Shown: positions 6,061 through 12,327 of the stretch, in pieces | How the letters are laid out: each line of letters begins with the position of its first letter | Numbering within the stretch: position 1 is the first letter of the stretch | NCBI GenBank assembly: GCA_023457135.1 | Contig: JAEWMO010000013.1 | Span: 1 to 12,327 of the forward strand | Direction: 5' to 3' | Length of the DNA stretch: 12,327 nt | Origin: Methanobacteriota archaeon | GTDB lineage: Archaea; Halobacteriota; Methanomicrobia; Methanomicrobiales; Methanoculleaceae | Position numbers and translations under genes: made by a program | The notes under the pieces: generated by a model | Seen by the model: the letters and a program-made list of their open reading frames with translations, nothing else | Told to the model about the DNA's origin: nothing | Database searches by the model: none

Positions 6061-7113
6061 ATGGAACAGAACGTCGTCATCCAGAAGGGATATACCCGGT
6101 TAAAGAAGACCCGGGCCCTCTTCATCAGCGGCCTCCTCGCCGCCCTCGTCATCCTCATCGGCGTCGCGGTCACGCTCGGCTCAGCGAGCTTCACCGTGGG
6201 CGAGTCCTACCTCGCGATCCTGGCAGGGCTCTTCCCAGGGGCCTTCAGCGCCCCGGATCTCGCGACGACCATCGTCTGGGACCTCCGGCTCCACCGGGTG
6301 CTCTTTGCAGTCTGTGCCGGGTTCGGGCTCGCGATAGCGGGCTCGGTGATGCAGGGCATCCTCAGAAACCCGCTTGCGAGCCCGTTCACGCTCGGGATCG
6401 CCTCGGCCGCCACCACCGGCGCCTCGATCGCGATCGTCCTCGGTGCCGGCGTCGCGGGCGGGGAGTACCTCGTCATCGGCAACGCCTTCCTCTTCGCCCT
6501 GCTCGCGGCGCTCGCCATCTACGGTATGGCCCGCTACCGGGGGATCGGTTCGGAGACGATGGTCCTTGCCGGTATCGCCGTCATGTACCTCTTCTCGGCA
6601 GTGACATCGCTCCTCCAGTACGTCGGCAGCGCCGAACAGCTCCAGGCGGTGGTCTTCTGGACGTTCGGCTCGGTCGACAAGTCCACCTGGCCGAAACTCG
6701 CGATCGTGAGCTTTGTCCTCGCCTGCACCGTCCCCTACCTTCTCTACCGTGCCTGGGACCTCAACGCCCTCGCCGAAGGCGACGAGGTGGCGGCCAGTCT
6801 CGGGGTCCCCGTGGAGCGGTCGATGATCCTCTTCATGATGATCGCCTCCCTCCTCACCGCGGTCATCATCTGCTTCACCGGGACGATCGGGTTCATCGGG
6901 CTCGTCGCTCCCCACATCACCCGGATGGTCATCGGCGGAGACTTTCGCACCCTCCTCCCCGCCTCCGGCCTCGTGGGAGCGCTCCTCCTTCTCTCCGCCG
7001 ACAGCATCGCGCGGAGCGTCATTGCACCGCAGGTCCTCCCCGTCGGGATCGTGACCGCGTTCCTCGGCGTACCGTTCTTCATCTACCTCTTCCTCCGGCG
7101 GAGGGGTGCGTAA
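6061..7113 (+). CDS. FecCD-family ABC importer permease
   Basis: A 350-residue membrane protein with about ten hydrophobic helices, as in BtuC/FhuB/FecCD. Signature segments: the RLHRVLFAVCAGFGLAIAGS stretch, followed by MQGILRNPLASPFTLGI, which contains the highly conserved RNPLASP loop; and TIGFIGLVAPHITRMVIGGD near the C-terminal third, which includes the GLVAPH coupling region contacting the ATPase. It forms the homodimeric channel for a siderophore, haem or corrinoid. The ATG at 6061 is chosen because GGTG lies four bases upstream; a GTG at 6046, overlapping the previous stop as GTGA, would add five residues. It ends with TAA immediately followed by the ATG of the ATPase gene. Confidence 0.93.
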   Translation: MEQNVVIQKGYTRLKKTRALFISGLLAALVILIGVAVTLGSASFTVGESYLAILAGLFPGAFSAPDLATTIVWDLRLHRVLFAVCAGFGLAIAGSVMQGILRNPLASPFTLGIASAATTGASIAIVLGAGVAGGEYLVIGNAFLFALLAALAIYGMARYRGIGSETMVLAGIAVMYLFSAVTSLLQYVGSAEQLQAVVFWTFGSVDKSTWPKLAIVSFVLACTVPYLLYRAWDLNALAEGDEVAASLGVPVERSMILFMMIASLLTAVIICFTGTIGFIGLVAPHITRMVIGGDFRTLLPASGLVGALLLLSADSIARSVIAPQVLPVGIVTAFLGVPFFIYLFLRRRGA

Positions 7114-7905
7114 ATGACGATGCAACTCTCGGTCGAAGACCTCTCGTTCGCCTACCGTGACCGGGAGGTGCTCAGGGGGATCACGTTTGAGGTCGCCGCC
7201 GGCGAGGTCCTCGGCCTCGTCGGGCCGAACGGGTGCGGGAAGACGACCCTCATCCGGTGCATCGACGGCATGCTCACCCCGCGGGGGGGAAGAGTGCTGC
7301 TTTCCGGCCGGGAGATCCGGACGATGCACCGCCGCGAGGTCGCCCGGGCGATGGCCTACGTGCCGCAGTCGGCCGGGAACCATACCGCATCGACGGTCTT
7401 TGAGACGGTCCTGATGGGGAGGCGGCCGTACCTGAACTGGACGGTGAGCCCGGAGGACGAGGAGAAGGTGGCGGAGGCGCTCGACCTCCTCGATCTCCGG
7501 GACCTCGCGCTCCGCCGGGTTGGCGAGCTCTCCGGCGGGGAGCGCCAGCGGGTGATGATCGCCCGGGCGGTCGTGCAGGAGACCGGGGTGATCCTTCTCG
7601 ACGAACCGACGAGCAACCTGGATATCTGCCACCAGATGGCGGTGATGGAGGTTCTTTCCAGCCTCGCCAGCAAAAAAGGGCTTTCCGTCGTGATCGCGCT
7701 CCACGACCTGAACCTGGCGGCGACCTACTGCCACCGCCTGCTCGTGCTCTCGGGCGGGTCGGTCTACAGTCACGGAACGCCGGAAGAGGTCCTCACCGGG
7801 GAGATGCTCGAGCGTGTCTACGGCATCAAGGCGGTTGTCAAACGGGATCTTGCGGCGCCCTATGTCGTCCCGGTCCGGCCGGGAAGCCTGGAGGGAGGGG
7901 CTTAG
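7114..7905 (+). CDS. FecE-family ABC importer ATPase
   Basis: A 263-residue ATPase with every expected motif: Walker A GPNGCGKT (37-44), Q-loop Gln85 in YVPQSA, signature LSGGERQ (139-145), Walker B VILLDEPT (159-166), D-loop SNLD (167-170) and H-loop His197 in ALHDLN. The C-terminal piece (GTPEEVLTGEMLERVYGIKA) is typical of the iron-chelate/cobalamin group (FecE, BtuD, FhuC). It powers the importer formed with the preceding permease. The start codon abuts the permease stop (TAAATG), with GAGGGGTG just upstream as ribosome binding site. It is the last gene of the operon; its stop codon lies in the loop of a hairpin. Confidence 0.95.
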   Translation: MTMQLSVEDLSFAYRDREVLRGITFEVAAGEVLGLVGPNGCGKTTLIRCIDGMLTPRGGRVLLSGREIRTMHRREVARAMAYVPQSAGNHTASTVFETVLMGRRPYLNWTVSPEDEEKVAEALDLLDLRDLALRRVGELSGGERQRVMIARAVVQETGVILLDEPTSNLDICHQMAVMEVLSSLASKKGLSVVIALHDLNLAATYCHRLLVLSGGSVYSHGTPEEVLTGEMLERVYGIKAVVKRDLAAPYVVPVRPGSLEGGA

Positions 7906-7915
7906 GGCTCCCTCC
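7890..7915 (+). terminator. Hairpin spanning the stop codon of the ATPase gene
   Basis: GGAGGGAG (7890-7897) and CTCCCTCC (7908-7915) are perfect 8-base arms with a 10-base loop that contains the TAG stop (7903-7905). A pyrimidine-only run continues to about 7928. The position at the operon end suggests a 3' end or RNA-stability element, but there is no T-tract, so this is weak as an archaeal terminator. Confidence 0.3.
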
Positions 7916-8099
7916 CTCTCCTCCCTCCCCAGGAGCTGCCGGCGCTTCTTCCGACTCTCTGTGACCGGGATCGCTCCAGGGAAAACCGACCTTCATAAGG
8001 ACCGACCGTCTACGAGATCCGCCGCTCCATCCTCTCCTATTCCCCCGGCAGTCTTCCTTGCGGTCGGCCCCCGGCACCGGGGAGACGGGCCGTGCAGCC

Positions 8100-8105
8100 A
8101 AAAAA
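8100..8105 (-). terminator. U6 terminator of the PRC-barrel gene
   Basis: On the minus strand a run of six T (complement of 8100-8105) follows the PRC-barrel stop by about 18 bases, which fits U-tract termination in archaea. A GC palindrome (8069-8082) lies beyond it. The rest of the 217-base gap from 7906 to 8122 holds nothing else I can recognise. Confidence 0.45.
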
Positions 8106-8122
8106 GGAGTTCTGGTTCCGGA

Positions 8123-8614
8123 TCACCTGCGCCGGGGCCGCGTCTCGACTGTCTCGGTCCTCACGACTTCCGTCGGCGGGGGCGCCTCCCTCCTCATGGC
8201 CTCAGCCTCCTCCCGGGTCGGGGGCGTCGTGGTCCCTGCCGACTGGATCAGGCCGTAGTCCGCCTCCCGCGGCCAGTTGTCCTCGTCGAAGCCACGCTCG
8301 TCATCCAGCCGCTGCTTGTCGATGTTCACGACAAAACTGTCGTCTCCGGGACGGTAGATCACGGCCTCGGGCGGGATGGCGAACCGCTTTGCCCCGAGAC
8401 CGAGCGCGCCCCCGTACCTGAGCACCAGGTAGTGCACCCGGCCATCGGGGAAGGAGATCCGCATATCCGAGATCTCTCCAAGGTCATCTCCCTGCTGGTT
8501 GATGACGTTCTTATCCAGGATGTCGTCGGCCGACATGAACCACTCTTCGCCGGCCGTCCGCGTCCTGCGTTCCAGGATTACATCCGATCGCTCCTGCATC
8601 TTCTTCATCTCCAT
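8123..8614 (-). CDS. PRC-barrel domain protein
   Basis: A protein of up to 163 residues. Residues about 26-104 form a PRC-barrel, the small beta-barrel found in photosynthetic reaction centre H subunits and RimM: FMSADDILDKNVINQQGDD (26-44), LGEISDMRIS (45-54), HYLVLRYGG (61-69) and FAIPPEAVIYRPGDDSFVVN (78-97). A short acidic segment (DDERGFDEDNWP) and a polar Pro/Glu/Thr/Arg-rich tail (about 125-163) follow, probably disordered. PRC-barrels are usually protein- or RNA-interaction modules; archaeal stand-alone copies have no settled function. Start is uncertain: Met1 (8614), Met3 (8608) or Met6 (8599). Met6 has GGAGATGA five bases before it, which makes a 158-residue protein plausible. The gene is alone, divergent from the gene at 8871. 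Confidence 0.85.
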   Translation of the reverse strand: MEMKKMQERSDVILERRTRTAGEEWFMSADDILDKNVINQQGDDLGEISDMRISFPDGRVHYLVLRYGGALGLGAKRFAIPPEAVIYRPGDDSFVVNIDKQRLDDERGFDEDNWPREADYGLIQSAGTTTPPTREEAEAMRREAPPPTEVVRTETVETRPRRR

Positions 8615-8825
8615 CGTCCCCCGGAGGGAAGGCAGGATATGCCCTCTCGGGCGGGGGGGTGCAGTGAGTGCCGGGAGTCCTTAAAATGGTTTTGCACCGG
8701 GTGGCCCGGGACCTCCGCCCTCTCCCCGCCGGCCGGAGATCCGGGAGCCGGGAGGAGCCTCCTTCTGCGCGTTTTGAGCGATCGTGGGGTCTTTTTTGGT
8801 TTATGGCGCCGGTAAAATGCTCAGA

Positions 8826-8833
8826 TTTAAATA
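8826..8833 (+). promoter_or_regulatory. Strong TATA box (TTTAAATA)
   Basis: TTTAAATA is the best archaeal TATA match in the window. Transcription would begin near 8855, which excludes the in-frame ATG at 8835 and supports ATG 8871 with a leader of about 15 bases. The 256-base gap 8615-8870 is a divergent promoter region; for the minus-strand PRC gene an AT-rich stretch near 8680-8694 is a possible but weaker box. Confidence 0.6.
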
Positions 8834-8870
8834 GATGGTGTTATGTACTGCCTGCGTCAATCCCCTCTTC

Positions 8871-9164
8871 ATGGGGTCTACTGTCAGACTGAATCTCACC
8901 AGGGTTCTTGAGGTGACGGGTGAGTTGCAGCACTTCCTCAACCTTGGCGCCGCTCGACTGAGGTTGGCCGGACCGTTATCGGAAGAGGATTCCGAGAGCC
9001 TGATCTTCGGGATTGCCGACGAGCTTGAGGGCCACCTGCAGGCGATGCGTGCCCGGCAGGGCTCCGCCACCGTCCACGATCTCCGGGTCTGGACCCGGGC
9101 CTGGATCAACGAGCAGCAGGCGGCGCTTCGTGAGGTGATCCCGCGCACCGCGGCTAAACGATAG
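8871..9164 (+). CDS. Uncharacterised helical protein (97 aa)
   Basis: A 97-residue soluble protein starting MGSTVRLNLTRVLEVTGELQ. Most of it should be alpha-helical, with two or three long amphipathic helices (about 8-32, 38-62 and 66-90) and no cysteine, membrane segment or nucleotide-binding motif. I do not recognise a family. An ATG at 8835 lies in the same frame but only two bases after the TATA box, so it cannot be on the transcript; 8871 is the first usable start. No ribosome binding site precedes it. Codon use matches the neighbouring genes. The next gene on this strand begins 132 bases later with its own promoter, so this one is probably monocistronic. Confidence 0.65.
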   Translation: MGSTVRLNLTRVLEVTGELQHFLNLGAARLRLAGPLSEEDSESLIFGIADELEGHLQAMRARQGSATVHDLRVWTRAWINEQQAALREVIPRTAAKR

Positions 9165-9256
9165 GAGGGCGGCGGGGAGTGCCCGAAACACCGGTTCCCG
9201 GCGGCCGCACCCGGTTGCACCGGATTGGGGGCCGGCACCGTCCCTCTCCCCGGCCG

Positions 9257-9282
9257 GGCTGAAGGTTTATCACGACGTACCG
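9257..9282 (+). promoter_or_regulatory. Promoter element of the HExxH gene, probably leaderless
   Basis: GGCTGAAGGTTTATCACG starts at 9257; the GGTTTATC box is centred about 29 bases before the ATG at 9297. No ribosome binding site precedes that ATG. An ATG at 9286 is out of frame with the protein. The element shares 20 of 26 bases with 3208-3233. Confidence 0.5.
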
Positions 9283-9296
9283 CGCATGCGGCCCCG

Positions 9297-9791
9297 ATGC
9301 CTCATTTCGACCTCTTCTTCAAGACCGAGGAACTGCGGCAGCGGCTTGAGCCCCACCTCCGGCTCATCCCGCCGTTCTTCCAGTTCACCGTCCGGACCGG
9401 GACGCCGGAGGTCCGCTACTTCGACCAGAAAGACCCGATGTGGAAGGGGTTCCCCTTCCCGGTCCCCGATAAAACCGTCTACGTCTTCGATGACGCGATC
9501 CCCGCCCGTGCCCTCGGGGGCGGGATGCAGAACCGCGCGAGCATCCGGGTCACGCGGGAGGATACGGATGACGAGGCGCTCATCCTCCGCATCTGGCACG
9601 AGATCCTCCACGCAATCGGGCAGCCCGCGGACGATATGGTCAAGCGGGCGGGCGAGTGGCAGAGTATGTCCGATCGGTTGGTCTGGGCAGCCTGGCAGTC
9701 GCTCTCCCGGCAGACGGACGTTCCGTTCTGGCACCGGAAGTTCTACACGTGGCTGACGGAGCGGGCTGCCGCCGGGGCGGGGGGAAGGTAG
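9297..9791 (+). CDS. Small putative zinc-metalloprotease-like protein with HExxH motif
   Basis: A 164-residue cytosolic protein with no signal peptide or membrane segment. Its notable feature is WHEILHAIGQPADD at about 100-113: His101-Glu102-x-x-His105 is the zincin zinc-binding and catalytic motif, and the Gly at 108 fits the HExxHxxG start of metzincins. The usual third metzincin ligand two residues after that Gly plus one is Ala111 here; Asp112 or Asp113, or a distant residue, would have to serve. The N-terminal half (MPHFDLFFKTEELRQRLEPH, then FFQFTVRTGTPEVRYFDQKD) and the segment before the motif (NRASIRVTRED) could be the beta-sheet of a minimal zincin. Residues beyond 114 are helical and Trp-rich. 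I do not recognise a named family; peptidase activity is inferred from the motif alone. Confidence 0.7.
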   Translation: MPHFDLFFKTEELRQRLEPHLRLIPPFFQFTVRTGTPEVRYFDQKDPMWKGFPFPVPDKTVYVFDDAIPARALGGGMQNRASIRVTREDTDDEALILRIWHEILHAIGQPADDMVKRAGEWQSMSDRLVWAAWQSLSRQTDVPFWHRKFYTWLTERAAAGAGGR

Positions 9792-9911
9792 ATCCGCGGG
9801 CTCGCCGCCCCGGCGCCCCCGGAGGAGCAGGCGGTCGGGACGCGGCCCCTGCGGCTAGCAGGCCCTTCCCTGCCGGCAAACCCTATCTGCAGGTAAGACC
9901 AATCTGGTAGA

Positions 9912-10817
9912 ATGAGACCCTTCGCGATTTCATTCACTCTCCTGCTTCTTCTCGGCCTGGCTTTGATCTCGGCCGGCTGCATGCAGAGCGGGTCCGGTGT
10001 GACTGTCTCGACAACAGAGAGTACCATCGCATCACAGGCGCAGTATACCTCGAACGAGACACTCGTCGCCTTCGTCGAGAGCGCGGTTGCCTACGTGAAA
10101 GAGAACGGTAAGGAGGCCGCCCTTGCCGAGTTCAACGACCCGAACGGATCGTTTGTCCGGGACGAACTCTATATCTACGCGTATGACTTCAACGGCACCA
10201 CCCTCGCCCACCCGGTCAACCCGGAGAAGGTCGGCGTCAATCGCCTGAACGAGACCGAGGATGGCGTGGGGATCTTCCTTGCGGAGATGAACGATGCGGT
10301 CAGGAACGGGGACGGTTTCCACCGGATCGCATACATCAACCCCACGCGCGACCGGATGCTCGAGTCGAAACTGGCGTATGGGGTGCAGATTGACGAGGAC
10401 TGGTGGCTGGGGTCCGGAATATACACGGGATCCTTCGACCTGCCTGCGGCGGCCCTCGCCGGTTATCCGGAGATGATCGGGACCTGGAGAGCGGACGGCG
10501 GAGCCGTGTACTTCCTGAACGATACGATCGAGAAAGTGCCCGCCGGCAAGAACACGTGGGTGGTCACCGCGCAGGACGACCGGGTCATCAGCGGGTTCAA
10601 GACGTTCTCCCGGCCGGACGGAACGGTGGAGAATCAGACGTTTGTAGGCATATTCAACCCGGACAGAGAGACCATATCGTTCATCGACGGGCCGGGAGGA
10701 TGGGCGACGGGGTCTCTGGCCGCTCCGGACACCCTCTTCATCGCCTGGACGAACCCGGGCGATAATACGGCAACGATGGCCGGGGCCCTGACCCTGCACC
10801 GGGACAATACCGCATAA
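9912..10817 (+). CDS. Cache-domain lipoprotein
   Basis: A 301-residue exported protein. The signal peptide ends in a lipobox-like ISAGC with Cys23, so the mature protein is probably lipid-anchored outside the membrane. Residues about 48-175 form a single Cache sensor domain: a long N-terminal helix (ETLVAFVESAVAYVKENGKE), YIYAYDFNGTTLAHPVNPEK (87-106) and DWWLGSGIYTG (163-173), all typical of the sCache group that binds small ligands. Residues about 185-297 are beta-rich (MIGTWRADGGAVYF, DDRVISGFKTFSRPDGTVEN, GGWATGSL), suggesting a lipocalin-like barrel. No histidine kinase or chemoreceptor module is attached, so signalling would need a partner, or the protein may be a binding protein. The promoter is unclear: CCTATC lies about 26 bases upstream, and GGTAG just before ATG is a poor ribosome binding site. 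Confidence 0.82.
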   Translation: MRPFAISFTLLLLLGLALISAGCMQSGSGVTVSTTESTIASQAQYTSNETLVAFVESAVAYVKENGKEAALAEFNDPNGSFVRDELYIYAYDFNGTTLAHPVNPEKVGVNRLNETEDGVGIFLAEMNDAVRNGDGFHRIAYINPTRDRMLESKLAYGVQIDEDWWLGSGIYTGSFDLPAAALAGYPEMIGTWRADGGAVYFLNDTIEKVPAGKNTWVVTAQDDRVISGFKTFSRPDGTVENQTFVGIFNPDRETISFIDGPGGWATGSLAAPDTLFIAWTNPGDNTATMAGALTLHRDNTA

Positions 10818-10824
10818 TACCCTC

Positions 10825-10830
10825 TTTTTT
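10825..10830 (+). terminator. T6 tract after the Cache lipoprotein gene
   Basis: Six T residues begin eight bases after the TAA stop of the lipoprotein gene, in the context CCCTCTTTTTTCTG. A U-tract like this is the usual archaeal transcription terminator. No hairpin is needed and none is seen. Confidence 0.55.
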
Positions 10831-11006
10831 CTGATACGCTCCTGTACGGCGGGCACTCCTTCTGTTCGCCCTGGCTCACCGGGGAGGATTGCAGCGGGGT
10901 CCCGGTTCTGCACAGGCGGTCTTTCCTGCTCCTCTGTGGTATCGATCCGATTGCCCGATCCGGCTCCTGAATTCGTGTAATGCCCCATTTCATAGGACCT
11001 TTCTGG

Positions 11007-11014
11007 ATATTTAT
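11007..11014 (+). promoter_or_regulatory. TATA-like box of the symporter gene
   Basis: ATATTTAT would start a transcript near 11036, giving a leader of about 45 bases. A second AT-rich spot (ACCTATACT, 11063-11071) is too close to the ATG to serve. The 263-base gap 10818-11080 otherwise shows only the T6 tract; I see no RNA gene or ORF with support in it. Confidence 0.4.
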
Positions 11015-11080
11015 CGTAACCCGCGGCGGTTCATTCCGAAATCCTCAAACCACGAGAGGAAAACCTATACTGGTTTCCGG

Positions 11081-12327
11081 ATGACCCTTGAGATCCTGAT
11101 TATCCTGCTGTACCTCGCAGCGATGCTTGCCATCGGCTTTATCGTCCAGCGCCGGGGCGGCGTCGAGACGTCGAAGGGGTACCTGGTCGCCAACAGAAAC
11201 ATCGGTCCCATCCTCATCGGTGGAACGCTCTTTGCCACGTTCTGGGGCGGCGGCACCCTGCTCGGGGGTGCCGGCGCGGCCTACGGGGGCCACATGCTCG
11301 CGACCATCGCGGACCCCTGGGCATCGGGCGTCACGCTCGTGCTGATGGCGACCTTCTTCGTGGTCATCCTGCGAAAGATGAAGATCGCGTCCCTCGGCGA
11401 GATGTACTACCTGCGCTACGGAACGCGGGGCGCGCTGATCGCCTCTATCCTCTCCCTTCCCACGCTCCTCTTCTGGACGTCGGTGCAGATCCTCGCCATC
11501 GGCAAGATCCTCAACGTCCTCATCGGCCTTCCCGGCGTCGAGAGCGCCGTTCTCGCGGGGCTGATCGTGATCGTCTACACCTATCTCGGCGGTATGCTCG
11601 CCGTCATCATCACCGACAACATCCAGATGGTGCTCATCCTCCTCGGCCTTGCGCTCCTCATACCGACGGGCATCGCGTACGTCGGCGGGATGGATGTCGT
11701 CCTGGAGAACACCCCGACGGACTTCTGGTCGATCCTCCCGAGCGACGCTTCCCCGAGCGGGATCGGGTGGACCCTCACCGGCATCATGGCCTGGTTTGCC
11801 GCGTGGTGTGGGATGGGGCTTGGCAGTCTCGCGTCGCTCGACATCTCGCAGCGGGTCTTCTGCGCCCGCGACGACCGGACAGCGAAGCAGGGACTCTTCC
11901 TCGGTGCCGGGCTGTACTGGGTCGCCGGCCTCGGTCCGATCTTCCTTGGGCTGCTCGGGATTGTGATGGTCGGCACCGGCATGATCGACGGCGCCGTCCT
12001 CGCCGAAGACCCCGAACTGATCGTTCCCTTCCTCGCAAAGACCCTCCTCTCGCCCTGGATGATGGCCATCTTCGTCGGTTCCCTGATGGCGGCGATCATG
12101 TCGACGGCGAGTTCGGCGATCTTCGCGTCGGCCGCCGTGATCTCGACGACGATCGTCCACGGTTCGGTCTCCGACCACATCAGGGACGATAAGGCTGTGC
12201 TCCGGTTCACCCGGGCTCTCGTCGTCGTCATCGGGCTCTTCAGCATCGGGATCAGTTTCGTTGCCCCCGGCCTCTACGACCTGATGATCTTCGGGTTCAC
12301 CCTGCTCTTTGCCTGCCTCTTCTGGGC
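11081..12327 (+). CDS. Sodium:solute symporter (SSS family), 3' end beyond window
   Basis: The frame is open from ATG 11081 to the window end, giving 415 residues of a protein that in this family usually reaches about 480-520. It starts directly with a membrane helix (TLEILIILLYLAAMLAIGFI), then GYLVANRNIGPILIGG (33-48), the usual GRxxG-type segment before the second helix, GGMLAVIITDNIQMVLIL (170-187), a hallmark of the family, and GSLMAAIMSTASSAIFAS (333-350), the helix whose Ser/Thr residues form the second sodium site in vSGLT. Ten or more helices are visible. It uses the sodium gradient to import a small solute; proline, pantothenate or another organic solute cannot be told apart. No gene before it shares its transcript. 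No good ribosome binding site is seen close to the ATG. Confidence 0.9.
   Translation, partial: MTLEILIILLYLAAMLAIGFIVQRRGGVETSKGYLVANRNIGPILIGGTLFATFWGGGTLLGGAGAAYGGHMLATIADPWASGVTLVLMATFFVVILRKMKIASLGEMYYLRYGTRGALIASILSLPTLLFWTSVQILAIGKILNVLIGLPGVESAVLAGLIVIVYTYLGGMLAVIITDNIQMVLILLGLALLIPTGIAYVGGMDVVLENTPTDFWSILPSDASPSGIGWTLTGIMAWFAAWCGMGLGSLASLDISQRVFCARDDRTAKQGLFLGAGLYWVAGLGPIFLGLLGIVMVGTGMIDGAVLAEDPELIVPFLAKTLLSPWMMAIFVGSLMAAIMSTASSAIFASAAVISTTIVHGSVSDHIRDDKAVLRFTRALVVVIGLFSIGISFVAPGLYDLMIFGFTLLFACLFW

Noticed and set aside
9848..9862. CCTGC/GCAGG hairpin between the HExxH and Cache genes
   Set aside because: Only five base pairs and no T-run; expected by chance in this base composition.

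Overview
The window looks like chromosomal DNA from a GC-rich euryarchaeon, most likely a methanogen of the Methanomicrobiales (Methanoculleus-like). This is an inference. It rests on the strong G/C bias at third codon positions, GGTG(A)-type ribosome binding sites, archaeal TATA boxes about 25-28 bases ahead of several start codons that lack any ribosome binding site, and a gene set I associate with that group (Cache lipoprotein, PRC-barrel protein, dockerin-like substrate-binding protein, TM2-like membrane protein). No methanogenesis gene is present, so the placement is not proven. I see no rRNA, tRNA, CRISPR array, insertion sequence or phage gene.

Layout. Positions 1-831 hold the 3' part of an epoxide-hydrolase-type alpha/beta hydrolase, cut by the window edge. 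Positions 1002-1187 (minus) encode a 61-residue zinc-finger protein. Positions 1415-1570 hold a possible 51-residue ORF. Positions 1668-3101 (minus) encode a fusion of a voltage-sensor-like four-helix domain with a CorA-type divalent-cation transporter. Divergent from it, 3240-3647 and 3651-4157 form a two-gene operon for a small membrane protein and a NimA-like flavoprotein; a compound stem-loop followed by T4 sits after it.

Positions 4314-7905 are a tight four-gene operon for metal-chelate or corrinoid uptake: a secreted protein with a C-terminal membrane anchor, a substrate-binding protein with an N-terminal dockerin-like calcium loop, a FecCD-type permease and a FecE-type ATPase. The junctions are a 4-base overlap, an 11-base gap and directly abutting codons, so the four products very probably act as one importer. 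The accessory first protein and the dockerin-like module may hold the otherwise unanchored binding protein at the cell surface.

Positions 8123-8614 (minus) encode a PRC-barrel protein. Next come three plus-strand genes with separate promoters: an unrecognised helical protein (8871-9164), a small protein with an HExxH zinc-protease motif (9297-9791), and a Cache-domain lipoprotein (9912-10817) ending at a T6 tract. From 11081 to the window end runs the first 415 residues of a sodium:solute symporter.

Points most worth a second look are the voltage-sensor/CorA fusion, the dockerin-like binding protein with its membrane-anchored neighbour, the HExxH protein, and a 26-base promoter element shared by two unrelated genes whose messages are probably leaderless.
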